A stretch of 64,000 nt of DNA from Ruegeria lacuscaerulensis (GTDB lineage: Bacteria > Pseudomonadota > Alphaproteobacteria > Rhodobacterales > Rhodobacteraceae), in NCBI RefSeq assembly GCF_013033355.1, contig NZ_WQDY01000006.1, positions 1 to 64,000 of the forward strand, given 5' to 3'. The notes under the pieces were generated by a model. The model did no database searches and was not told the DNA's origin. It was given only the letters and a program-made list of their open reading frames with translations. The position numbers and the translations under genes were made by a program. Within the stretch, counting starts at the first letter, position 1. Each line of letters starts with the position of its first letter. This document shows, piece after piece, positions 8,972-17,078 of this stretch.

Positions 8972-9975
8972 CCACGGCAACAGACGTTGAAAAGAAGAAA
9001 CCACTCGCGGGACTGTCCGACAGCGGCGCGTATCAAAAACTACTGGCATTCGCCAGTTTGATCGCGCTGCTGATCGGCTTCTCGATCGCGTCGCCAAACT
9101 TCATGCAGACCTCGAACATGATCGCCATTTTGCAGGCGACCTCGGTCAACGGGGTGCTGGCAGTGGCGGCAACGCTGGTGATCATCACCGGGGGGATCGA
9201 CCTGTCGGTGGGCACGCTGATGACCTTTTGCGCCGTGATCGCAGGCGTGGTGCTGACCTATCTGGGGATGCCCCTGCTGCTGGGCGTGGCGGCAGCCATC
9301 GCGGCGGGCGCGTTCTGTGGGCTTTGCTCGGGCACTTTCGTTGCCAAAATGAAGATCCCGCCTTTCATCGCCACGCTTGGCATGATGCTGATCCTGAAAG
9401 GCCTGTCGCTGGTCATCTCGGGTACGCGGCCGATCTATTTCAACGACACGCCGGGCTTTGACCAGATCTCACGCGGGTCGCTGATCGGAGAGATTTTCCC
9501 GGCTCTGCCCATCCCGAACGGCGTGCTGATCCTGTTCCTGGTGGCGATTGCAGCGTCTTACATCCTGAGCCGGACGGTTCTTGGCCGCTACACCTTTGCC
9601 TTGGGTTCGAACGAAGAAGCAGTTCGCTTGTCCGGTGTGAACACCGACGCTTGGAAGATGCGCATTTACGCTCTGGCGGGCGCAATCTGCGGCATCGGCG
9701 GCATATTGATTGCCTCGCGCCTGAACTCGGCGCAGCCTGCGCTGGGTCTGGGATACGAGCTTGAGGCCATCGCGGCCGTGGTGATCGGCGGCACGTCGCT
9801 GTCGGGTGGACGCGGTACCATTCTAGGCACGCTGATCGGCGCACTGATCATGGCGGTCCTGACCAACGGCCTGCGCGTGCTGTCCGTGGCGCAGGAATGG
9901 CAAACCGTTGTCACCGGCGCAATCATCATTCTGGCGGTCTATGCCGACATGGCGCGGCACAAAAAGTCCGGCTGA
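8968..9975 (+). CDS. Sugar ABC importer permease, RbsC type
   Basis: Integral membrane protein of 335 residues of the RbsC/BPD-transp-2 family. Many hydrophobic helices are visible from about residue 25 on, with the family segments [13 protein letters not shown] and, near the C-terminus, [14 protein letters not shown]. The ATG at 8968 overlaps the ATPase stop codon by four bases, so the genes are coupled; an upstream in-frame reading would run inside the ATPase gene. It forms the homodimeric channel of the importer encoded at 7445-10961. Confidence 0.93.
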   Translation: MTTATDVEKKKPLAGLSDSGAYQKLLAFASLIALLIGFSIASPNFMQTSNMIAILQATSVNGVLAVAATLVIITGGIDLSVGTLMTFCAVIAGVVLTYLGMPLLLGVAAAIAAGAFCGLCSGTFVAKMKIPPFIATLGMMLILKGLSLVISGTRPIYFNDTPGFDQISRGSLIGEIFPALPIPNGVLILFLVAIAASYILSRTVLGRYTFALGSNEEAVRLSGVNTDAWKMRIYALAGAICGIGGILIASRLNSAQPALGLGYELEAIAAVVIGGTSLSGGRGTILGTLIGALIMAVLTNGLRVLSVAQEWQTVVTGAIIILAVYADMARHKKSG

Positions 9976-10016
9976 AGAAACCAAATAACAAACGACCAAC
10001 TGTGGAGGAGAAAAAC

Positions 10017-10961
10017 ATGTTTTCACGTCGTTTCATTCTGGGGGCGCTGAGCGCTGCCACCCTTGCAGCCCCGGCCTCGATGGCCACTGCAGAGGAAATC
10101 TATATCCCGCTGGTATCCAAAGGTTTCCAGCACCAGTTCTGGCAGGCCGTGAAATCCGGGGCCGAGCAGGCGGCAGACGAATACAACGTCACAATTACTT
10201 TTGAAGGCCCCGATAACGAAACCATGGTGGACCGTCAGATCGACATGCTGGCCGCTGCACTGGCCAACAACCCCAAAGCCATCGGCTTTGCTGCACTAGA
10301 CAGCCAGGCGGCTATCCCGCTGCTGCGTCAGGCGAATGACAAGGGTATCCCGATCATCGCGTTCGACAGCGGTGTTGACAGCGACATCCCGCTTTCAACA
10401 GCTACCACCGACAATCTTGCTGCGGCCGGGCTGGCCGCCGACAAAATGGCTGAGAAAATCGGCGGCAAAGGCAAAGTCGCCGTTGTAGCACACGACCAAA
10501 CCAGCCGGACCGGTATCGACCGCCGTGATGGCTTTGTGAACCGTATCGAAGAAAAATATCCCGATATCGAAGTTGTCACCGTTCAATACGGTCAGGGCGA
10601 CCACCTGAAGTCGACTGAAGTTACCAAAGCGATCCTGACGGCCAACCCTGATCTGGACGGCATCTTTGGCACCAACGAAGGTTCGGCCATTGGCGTTGTG
10701 AATGGTGTTCAGGAACTGGGAACCGAAGGTCTGGTCATCATTGGCTATGACAGCGGCAAAGCGCAGAAGGATGCGATCAAAAGCGGCCTGATGGCTGGCG
10801 CGATCACGCAAAATCCCGTCGGCATCGGCTACGAGACTGTAAAAGCAGCGGTCTCCGCGCTGAATGGTGAAGAAGTCCCGGCCCTGATTGACACTGGTTT
10901 CTACTACTACGACGCGTCGAACATGGATGATCCGAAAATCTCGGCCGTTCTGTACGACTAA
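10017..10961 (+). CDS. Periplasmic sugar-binding protein of RbsB type
   Basis: Product of 314 residues. The first 24 or so form a Sec signal peptide (MFSRRFILGALSAATLAAPA), followed by a type I periplasmic-binding fold with YIPLVSKGFQHQFWQAVKSGA and later IIGYDSGKAQKDAI. The ATG at 10017 follows a strong GGAGGAG. It delivers a monosaccharide to the RbsAC-type transporter just upstream. A strong hairpin follows the stop codon, closing the operon. Ligand is inferred from the operon (L-fucose or D-arabinose). Confidence 0.92.
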   Translation: MFSRRFILGALSAATLAAPASMATAEEIYIPLVSKGFQHQFWQAVKSGAEQAADEYNVTITFEGPDNETMVDRQIDMLAAALANNPKAIGFAALDSQAAIPLLRQANDKGIPIIAFDSGVDSDIPLSTATTDNLAAAGLAADKMAEKIGGKGKVAVVAHDQTSRTGIDRRDGFVNRIEEKYPDIEVVTVQYGQGDHLKSTEVTKAILTANPDLDGIFGTNEGSAIGVVNGVQELGTEGLVIIGYDSGKAQKDAIKSGLMAGAITQNPVGIGYETVKAAVSALNGEEVPALIDTGFYYYDASNMDDPKISAVLYD

Positions 10962-10985
10962 AGCCATCCACTCACGGTGACTTTT

Positions 10986-11010
10986 CCGGCCCGCCAATTT
11001 GGCGGGCCGG
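10986..11010 (+). terminator. Hairpin terminator after the sugar importer operon
   Basis: A perfect 10-bp GC-rich stem (CCGGCCCGCC and its complement) around an AATTT loop lies 24 bases after the binding-protein stop codon. The run of T after it is poor, so termination may be partial. Confidence 0.7.
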
Positions 11011-11158
11011 ATGTCGTTTGGATTTTCAAAACGCAGTTTAAACTAAAGAATCGATCTGGCGATCGCTGCCAGTTTCGCAATGAAACTTAGAAATTGCGCA
11101 AGGAATGTGCTACTGTTCCCGATATAGTTGTTTTTATACGTTAAAGGTTATTGCTTCT

Positions 11159-11809
11159 GTGTCCGATAAATCGAAAAATCTGTTTCGGCTTCGACCTTTG
11201 GAAAGGGCTGATGTAGAAACCGTCGCGCCTTGGTTCCAAAACATTGAAGACCTCGCTCTGTTTGATCGAACATCCCGCATTCCCCAAAACCGCCTCCAGA
11301 CTGAAGACAGTTGGAAAGATGCTTTCACATCTGAAGGTTCCGGCTGCAAATGCTGGTTCATTGTTGAGTCCGAGGAAGAAGAAGCCTTGGGCATGGCTGG
11401 TCTCGAGGGGATTTCGAATATCAATCGCGACGCGGTCGTTGCAATGTTTGTACACAAGTCCGCACGTCGACACGGAGTTGGAATCCGAGCAACCGCGATG
11501 ATCGTTGACTTTGCGTTCCGACAACTCGGCCTGAATCGCTTGACTTCATATTACCGCGCCGACAACCACAGCAGCCGTGACCTTGTCAGTAGAATTGGCT
11601 GCCAGGTCGAAGGTACAATGCGGCAAGCTTGGTTTGCGGATGGAGAGTTCCACGACATGATTGTTGTGGGCATCCTAAAGGACTACTGGATGCAGCACAG
11701 AGAAGTTCTCGCCTCGGAATTATCCACGGATACTGTCGTGGAAATGGGAGCATCGGCCTCATCAAACTGGTCATGGCCACCCAGGTTGGCAACAGGCAGC
11801 GAAAGGTAG
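11159..11809 (+). CDS. GNAT-family N-acetyltransferase
   Basis: Product of about 217 residues. The segment FRLRPLERADVETVAPWF opens a GNAT domain of the RimJ/SpeG sort. A FVHKSARRHGVGIRATAMIV stretch gives the acetyl-CoA pyrophosphate-binding RxxGxG/A loop, and LTSYYRADNHSSRDLVSRIG is the typical beta-6/alpha-4 region. The acceptor could be an amine, polyamine or protein N-terminus. The GTG at 11159 is my start; an ATG at 11105 would add 18 poorly conserved-looking residues. It is followed by the cyclase gene on the same strand with a gap of about 100 bases. Function beyond the fold is unknown. Confidence 0.75.
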   Translation: MSDKSKNLFRLRPLERADVETVAPWFQNIEDLALFDRTSRIPQNRLQTEDSWKDAFTSEGSGCKCWFIVESEEEEALGMAGLEGISNINRDAVVAMFVHKSARRHGVGIRATAMIVDFAFRQLGLNRLTSYYRADNHSSRDLVSRIGCQVEGTMRQAWFADGEFHDMIVVGILKDYWMQHREVLASELSTDTVVEMGASASSNWSWPPRLATGSER

Positions 11810-11919
11810 AAACAGCCGACAGTCGAAAAAACTAAAAATTGCTATATGTTGAAACGGGTGCCTATTTGGCACCAATTAAACGAGTATTGCCTGTGAATAC
11901 CTCTAGTCCGAATTTTTCA

Positions 11920-13665
11920 ATGACGCAAAAGCTCGGTGCTGTTTTGTTCGCCGACGTGGTCGGCTATTCCCGCTTGATGAGCGAGAATGAGCTGGACACA
12001 TATAACGCTCTGAAATCGTTACTATCTCATCTTGAAACATGTTGTGCAAAATATGAGGGGCGGGTCGTCGAAGTACGTGGAGATGGGCTGCTTGCCTTAT
12101 TTGAAACGGCCACAAGCGCAGTTGAATTTGGCATCGAACTGCATCGGATCGCAAGCCAACACAACGAAACTCGAACAGATGATCAGCGAATCAAATTCCG
12201 CGCAGGCGTTCATCTCGGTGAAATTCTGATCGATGATCGCGGGATTCACGGCGACAATGTCAATATCGCGGCGCGGTTGCAGGAAATTGCAGAACCCGAG
12301 CGTGTTTACGTCAGCTCTGCAGTCTATGACCAAGTCTGCAACAGGCTGCGGTACGGCTACGAATTCCTGGGCCCCAAGCAGTTAAAAAACATACTCAATC
12401 CTGTCTCGACCTATTGTGTGCGCAGCGAAGTTGCAGGCGCGACAATGGCCGGCACCATGCGCCCGGAAACGCCCACGAGTCAGGTTCTAGAACGACCGGA
12501 CACTCCGTCCGTTGCGGTGCTTCCCTTCGGCAGCCAAGGCGGAGATGAATCCGACAGTTGGATTGCCGAAGGCATGACCGACGACATCATCATGAATCTG
12601 TCAAAGTTCAGGAACCTTTTCATAATCGCGCGAAACTCCTCTTTCTTTTTCAAGGCACAATCGATGCCTCCAAAAGAGGCCGCCCAGCGATTGAATGTAC
12701 GCTACATCGCGCGGGGCAGCGTCCGCCGGTCGGCCAGTCGAATTCGCATTTCGGCGGAACTGGTGGACGCCACCACCGAACGGACGATTTGGGCGGAACG
12801 GTTCGACCGCAGAATCGACGATATTTTCGACATATTGGACGAGGTGACCGAGTGCATCGTTGCAGCGACCGCCGTGATGATCGAGTCCCATGAAAAGCAG
12901 CGAATGATCCAAGCGATGCCATCCGACCTCGAAGCGTACAGCTCGGTTCTTCAGGGGCAGCATCACATCTTCAAGTATACGCGAAACGACAATCGCAAGG
13001 CGCAAAGCTTCTATCAATCGGCACTGGAACGCGACGAAGGGTATGCCCGCGCGGCCGCGGCGCTGTCGCGCACCCTGAATATAGACTGGCGGTACTCCTG
13101 GACAGAAGACCCAAGCACCGCGTTGGATCAGGCTCTGAGATTTGCGCAACGTGCTATCGAGCTCGACCCGACTGACGCGCGTGGGTTTGGCGAACTGGGT
13201 TATGTCCACCTGTATCGCAAAGATCACGATGCATCGATCCAGTCATACCAGCGCGCCTTGGCGCTGAACCCAAATGATGCAGATATGCATTCGGACTATG
13301 CCGACGCGCTGGCGCATTCGGGCGACAACGAAACAGCAATCACCCATCTGCAACAAGCAATGCGGCTGAACCCGTATTTCCCGGATCAATATCTGTGGCA
13401 CCTTGGCGGGGCATATTACAACCTTCGCCGCTACGAGGATGTTATCGAAACAGTCAACAAAATGAACAACCCAACCGAAGGCCAACGAATGCTTGCAGCG
13501 AGTCACGCCCAGTTGGGCAATATGGAGATGGCCCGGTTGATTGCTGACAAACACCGTGAGGCGCATCCAAATTTTTCTTTGCAACGGTGGGCCAAGGTTA
13601 TGCCCGACCGTTTGGAAGACGATACCCAGCATTTTGTCGAAGGATTGAAAAAGGCCGGGTTCTGA
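11920..13665 (+). CDS. Class III adenylate/guanylate cyclase with TolB-like region and TPR repeats
   Basis: Product of about 582 residues. Residues 1-180 form a class III cyclase domain with both metal Asp residues (FADVVGYSRLM and VRGDGLLALF) and the transition-state Asn/Arg segment (GDNVNIAARLQ), so it looks active. About 200-330 is a TolB-N/FlgO-like region (VAVLPFGSQG, then GMTDDIIMNLSKF). The rest is TPR solenoid with recognisable repeats (ALNPNDADMHSDYADAL). No transmembrane helix is evident, so it should be cytoplasmic. I chose ATG 11920 because the family usually starts just before the catalytic strand; GTG 11893 and TTG 11839 are alternatives. The signal it senses is unknown. Confidence 0.85.
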   Translation: MTQKLGAVLFADVVGYSRLMSENELDTYNALKSLLSHLETCCAKYEGRVVEVRGDGLLALFETATSAVEFGIELHRIASQHNETRTDDQRIKFRAGVHLGEILIDDRGIHGDNVNIAARLQEIAEPERVYVSSAVYDQVCNRLRYGYEFLGPKQLKNILNPVSTYCVRSEVAGATMAGTMRPETPTSQVLERPDTPSVAVLPFGSQGGDESDSWIAEGMTDDIIMNLSKFRNLFIIARNSSFFFKAQSMPPKEAAQRLNVRYIARGSVRRSASRIRISAELVDATTERTIWAERFDRRIDDIFDILDEVTECIVAATAVMIESHEKQRMIQAMPSDLEAYSSVLQGQHHIFKYTRNDNRKAQSFYQSALERDEGYARAAAALSRTLNIDWRYSWTEDPSTALDQALRFAQRAIELDPTDARGFGELGYVHLYRKDHDASIQSYQRALALNPNDADMHSDYADALAHSGDNETAITHLQQAMRLNPYFPDQYLWHLGGAYYNLRRYEDVIETVNKMNNPTEGQRMLAASHAQLGNMEMARLIADKHREAHPNFSLQRWAKVMPDRLEDDTQHFVEGLKKAGF

Positions 13666-13675
13666 ATAAGAAAAA

Positions 13676-13694
13676 GGGCGCGACGAGCGCGCCC
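13676..13694 (-). terminator. Rho-independent terminator of the YcaO/TfuA operon
   Basis: A 7-bp stem GGGCGCG/CGCGCCC with a five-base loop lies 26 bases beyond the stop of the repeat-protein gene. Read leftward it is followed by CTTTTTCTTATT. It may also stop the convergent cyclase transcript, though less well. Confidence 0.8.
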
Positions 13695-13719
13695 TCGTTA
13701 CATTGATCGTAAGCGACCC

Positions 13720-14292
13720 TCAGTCGCCGCCCCGGACTTTGGCCCCACTTACTTTGGCGCCGCTAACCTTTGCGCCTGATACTTTGGCACCGCTTACCTT
13801 AGCCCCGCTCACTTTGGCTCCAGATACCTTTGCGCCACTGATCGCCGGGCTATCGAAGCCGAAATAGATATCCAGTAGGACTTGCTCGAACTGGCCAGCC
13901 ATCACATCCATGCGCATGGTCTGATCGGACTTGTCGTAGTTCCAAACACGTATGTCATCAGCAACCTGATAGTCTGCGGCTGCAACCCCACCAATAGACG
14001 GGTTTTTCGGGGCCCGTGATGCGTTGTCGTCTGGAACGTTTGCTTTTGCAACTTCCTTACCGTCACCATGCACTAGAAAAATCACAGGTTCGGGAAGGTC
14101 ATAATATGTGCCTTCGTAAGCAAACCCATAAATTTTTGCGAATTGTGCTTTGTTGTTTCCTTCATCGCCCAATTGCTTTTCCAGATGCTTGTTGTTGCCC
14201 TGGCCGTTGTTCGACTTTGCCGTATAGCTCAAGTCTTCCAATACTCTTCCGTAAATCAACACTTCTGAAAAACTGAGTAATGTCTCCGCCAT
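13720..14292 (-). CDS. Small protein with seven C-terminal SGAKV repeats; possible RiPP precursor or pentapeptide-repeat protein
   Basis: Product of 190 residues that I do not recognise. Residues 1-150 have no signal peptide and no membrane helix. The last 39 residues are seven exact copies of Ser-Gly-Ala-Lys-Val followed by RGGD. The repeat resembles the A(N/D)LxG pentapeptide-repeat consensus with Lys and Val at the key places, so a short beta-helix tail is one reading. As the last gene behind YcaO and TfuA, a modified-peptide precursor is another. There is no Cys in the protein, so azoline formation from Cys is excluded, whereas backbone thioamidation or Ser modification is not. The ATG at 14292 has GGAG nearby; a GTG at 14346 would lie only about 8 bases from a TATAAT box and is unlikely. 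Confidence 0.75.
   Translation of the reverse strand: MAETLLSFSEVLIYGRVLEDLSYTAKSNNGQGNNKHLEKQLGDEGNNKAQFAKIYGFAYEGTYYDLPEPVIFLVHGDGKEVAKANVPDDNASRAPKNPSIGGVAAADYQVADDIRVWNYDKSDQTMRMDVMAGQFEQVLLDIYFGFDSPAISGAKVSGAKVSGAKVSGAKVSGAKVSGAKVSGAKVRGGD
13735..13839 (-). repeat. Seven 15-bp in-frame tandem repeats encoding SGAKV
   Basis: Seven consecutive 15-base units translate to identical pentapeptides although no two units have the same sequence: Ser is read from AGT, TCT, AGC and TCA, and Gly from all four GGN codons. The peptide is therefore conserved while the DNA has drifted. Confidence 0.95.
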
Positions 14293-14353
14293 AAACTCAT
14301 CTCCCAATTGCGGTCGAGATGCACCAACCACCTCGCCCTCCACCACGACCCAA

Positions 14354-14359
14354 ATTATA
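14354..14359 (-). promoter_or_regulatory. Candidate -10 box in front of the SGAKV-repeat gene
   Basis: A perfect TATAAT on the minus strand lies in the 139-base gap between the protease-like gene and the repeat-protein gene, about 60 bases before the chosen ATG. The -35 region is poor. It suggests the repeat gene can be transcribed separately from the rest of the operon. Confidence 0.45.
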
Positions 14360-14431
14360 GACGGGCCAACAAATCCAAAAAATCATCCTATTCCTAAATG
14401 CCATAATTTGAATTGAAAAAAAAGAACTTAC

Positions 14432-15733
14432 TCACTCTGTATCCGGCACCAAAGTTCGAACCGAATTGGCATGACTGTCTTCGTCTGGGTTCGGCAAACG
14501 CGGACCTGCCGTCGTCAAACCGATATCGCGCATCCGAAAATTACCCTCTATTATTTGCCGGAATGCGCCGCCGGTAATTTCCTGATCCACAGTAACTAGT
14601 GCTTTTTCGACACCAAAATAGCTGAGGGTATCAGCATCCAATAGGCTCCAGGTATCAGCTAAATAGGTCCCCAAGTAGTCGCGCGCCTCAAGTAGGGCAA
14701 CGCGGAAACCCTCGGGGTTTTCCGCGTATCGCTTGTCAAAAACGTTTTGCATGATAGCGCTGTAATCGGGCGAGTCTTCCAATTGGTCCGACAGATCCTC
14801 TTCCTCAGGTGAAATCAGACCGTGTAGCAAAAGGCGTTCGTGATAGATGTCGACGAAAATGTCGAACATTGCTCCGGTCAACGGCTCAGAAAGGGCATGT
14901 TCGCTGGACCAACCCGAGGAAAATTCCGAGAGGGATCTGTTATTAGCCGCCGTTCTGATTTGCGCGTTTTCGGACAATTCTGCAAATCGATTCAATCGGT
15001 TGAATGTGTAGAGATTGCCCCGAGTGTTTTCCAACAGCTTTTCAACAACTGATCCAAAATGCAAAGACGCCAACAGCGCGACCAGATCGGCGGCGGATTC
15101 ATGAAACCCGTAATACTCGCCCGAAGCGTCGCCATCGGCGGGCATTCCAATCACGCTATAAATTATGGCGTGACCAATTTCATGCGCCACGACATCGAAA
15201 TTCAGACTGTAGGGGCGGTATTCGTTACCGTGCTCATGTGTTCCACCGGTTTCCAGAAAGCCCCACCCAATATGAGCATTGTCTAGGCTGGGTAATAAAG
15301 ACAGTTCCAAACGGTCGAAATCACGCGCGAAATGCCACGGGATGGGGCGGTCGAAATAGCCTTGCCACACATCCATGGTGAAATGAGCGGAACCGAAAAG
15401 ATGCGCCGCTTCGAAGGACGGATCGGATGGGTCGATATGGATGAAATTTCCCAGTTCATCTGGCATTGCAGGCGGTTGTATATATCCATCCCACGGGGGT
15501 AGGTACATGCCCGGTCCGTTGGGACCTGGAACAATGGCACCATAGGGTGTAGTTTTACCAACCGGATTCACCGTGTACATACGCGGACCAGAAGGTCCGG
15601 GACCGATGCTGCCTTGTGGTGCAGATATCTCGACCAGTTCCAATTCCGCGTCAGGTTCGAGAAAAGGCGACTGTGGAAAAAGCAAAAACCGAGTGCCCGG
15701 TTCCTCATTCTCCGTTTCTTCGGGTAAGTTCAT
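14432..15733 (-). CDS. Gluzincin-type zinc metalloprotease-like protein
   Basis: Product of 433 residues. VVAHEIGHAII gives the HExxH zinc site, and about 25 residues later FHESAADLVALL supplies the downstream Glu and the Asp of a thermolysin-like ExxxD helix. All expected zinc ligands are present, so it is probably catalytic. There is no signal peptide, so action in the cytoplasm is likely. Residues 41-53 and 65-77 are two copies of a G[SA]IxPGPxGPxMY motif in a Pro/Gly-rich N-terminal stretch. The ATG at 15733 has GGGAGG eight bases upstream. Placed between TfuA and the repeat protein, it could be a leader peptidase or maturation enzyme. That role is inference, and I know no named family for it. 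Confidence 0.75.
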   Translation of the reverse strand: MNLPEETENEEPGTRFLLFPQSPFLEPDAELELVEISAPQGSIGPGPSGPRMYTVNPVGKTTPYGAIVPGPNGPGMYLPPWDGYIQPPAMPDELGNFIHIDPSDPSFEAAHLFGSAHFTMDVWQGYFDRPIPWHFARDFDRLELSLLPSLDNAHIGWGFLETGGTHEHGNEYRPYSLNFDVVAHEIGHAIIYSVIGMPADGDASGEYYGFHESAADLVALLASLHFGSVVEKLLENTRGNLYTFNRLNRFAELSENAQIRTAANNRSLSEFSSGWSSEHALSEPLTGAMFDIFVDIYHERLLLHGLISPEEEDLSDQLEDSPDYSAIMQNVFDKRYAENPEGFRVALLEARDYLGTYLADTWSLLDADTLSYFGVEKALVTVDQEITGGAFRQIIEGNFRMRDIGLTTAGPRLPNPDEDSHANSVRTLVPDTE

Positions 15734-15764
15734 AATGCGCCCTCCCGCTTGGTTCGCTGGTCCG

Positions 15765-17078
15765 TCACGCGCCAGAAGGCGACGAGCTATCGGTCCTATG
15801 GCAAAATAAAAACTCGGCTTCTATCAAATCGAACAAGGCATCCCGATCGGGAAGTCCCAATGAAACTGCGTATGAGTCAAAATCATCCGGTATGTCCCGG
15901 TCAAGTATTGTTTCAAAATACCACAACACCATCGACAACCTTTCGGCGTTCGCCATTTGGCTGGTCGAGAGGGATAAGGCTGCCTTTTCTTTTGCCCGGT
16001 CGCGAAACTCGGCATAACGGCCGGCACGGCATAGTTCAGAAATGAGCTGAACCTCAATCCGGTTTTTTCTATCGGCAATCGCCCCTTCAATTCGAGTATT
16101 ATCGATCAGCATGGCCTCGTAGCTATCAAGACTTAGATCGTTGTCATCGAGCCACCGCATTAAATCGGAATGACGTGGCAGACCCACGCTGGCCCGGTGG
16201 AGCGACATTTGGCGCATGACCGCGTCTCGGTCTAGCGAGTTTCCAGGACGCACATCCGCTTCCTGCGCCAATAGGCTTAGCGCGGCGCGTTCGCGCAATC
16301 TGGAAAAAAGCTGAGGGTTCAGGCGCAATTCATCCAACACCGCGTGACCGTAGGTTGTTTCTCCATCAACCCGGGCGCGCAACCCCTTCCAAACCAGCGT
16401 CCTTTCCATTCGAATTGGGTTTTCTAATGATGGGGTAGATCTGGCCAAGTGTTCGGCCATCTGTCGAAGCATTGCACAAGCGTCCTCAGCCTTCGCATCG
16501 ACCTGCCCGGTTTGCACCCAAGCTTGGAAGTCGGCGATACCCTTAAGATGACTGAGGGCCTGGCAGATACTTTCCCAGCTTCTTTGCTGGTAATGAATGC
16601 TTTTTGCCACGCCTAGCATTTCATCAGCATTCGCCAAAGACACCAGCCCGTCGGCCACCGCCTTTGCCACCGTCGCACGCACCGACACCATCGGGACACT
16701 AAGCGCAGGATATCCAAGCTCTGCTGGTCCATGCAGGACGGCAACTTCATCATCGTCCTGCAAAACATCCGCGCGGTAGTCTTCGAAAATCTGCCCGACA
16801 CCGATCATTCCCATGTCCGACAGCTCTGCAGCCCTGAGCGCACCCATACTGGCGCTTCCGAAGACTGGTATACCCTGCTCCATAGCCCAAAGAATTTCCT
16901 TGTGCCAAACCGACGGCACCCCTTCGAAATATCCGTCGATAATCCCGATAGCATTTGGTCGGTCGCGCGCGGCCCGATAAACATCCCCCTGCCGAACCGG
17001 AGGGAGTATCGTGGCCTCCAAATACTCTGCTATCCTTTCATGGGGCAGAGTGGGGCCGACAAATACAACGACACTCAT
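15765..17078 (-). CDS. TfuA-like protein, YcaO partner
   Basis: Product of 437 residues. The N-terminal 130 or so form a TfuA domain: MSVVVFVGPTLP, GIIDGYF, WHKEILWAMEQGIPVFG, SASMGALRAAEL, then DDDEVAVLHG, all characteristic. The remaining 300 residues are helical and not recognised, which makes it longer than minimal TfuA proteins. TfuA proteins accompany YcaO enzymes in trifolitoxin and thioamide-forming RiPP pathways and in methanogen MCR thioamidation, where they are thought to help supply sulfur. The start overlaps the YcaO stop (ATGA), so the two proteins are made together and probably work as a pair. Confidence 0.88.
   Translation of the reverse strand: MSVVVFVGPTLPHERIAEYLEATILPPVRQGDVYRAARDRPNAIGIIDGYFEGVPSVWHKEILWAMEQGIPVFGSASMGALRAAELSDMGMIGVGQIFEDYRADVLQDDDEVAVLHGPAELGYPALSVPMVSVRATVAKAVADGLVSLANADEMLGVAKSIHYQQRSWESICQALSHLKGIADFQAWVQTGQVDAKAEDACAMLRQMAEHLARSTPSLENPIRMERTLVWKGLRARVDGETTYGHAVLDELRLNPQLFSRLRERAALSLLAQEADVRPGNSLDRDAVMRQMSLHRASVGLPRHSDLMRWLDDNDLSLDSYEAMLIDNTRIEGAIADRKNRIEVQLISELCRAGRYAEFRDRAKEKAALSLSTSQMANAERLSMVLWYFETILDRDIPDDFDSYAVSLGLPDRDALFDLIEAEFLFCHRTDSSSPSGA

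Noticed and set aside
14432..15733. Metalloprotease-like protein as a secreted thermolysin.
   Set aside because: No signal peptide or propeptide of the M4 type is seen, and it lies inside the YcaO operon, so a cytoplasmic role is more likely.
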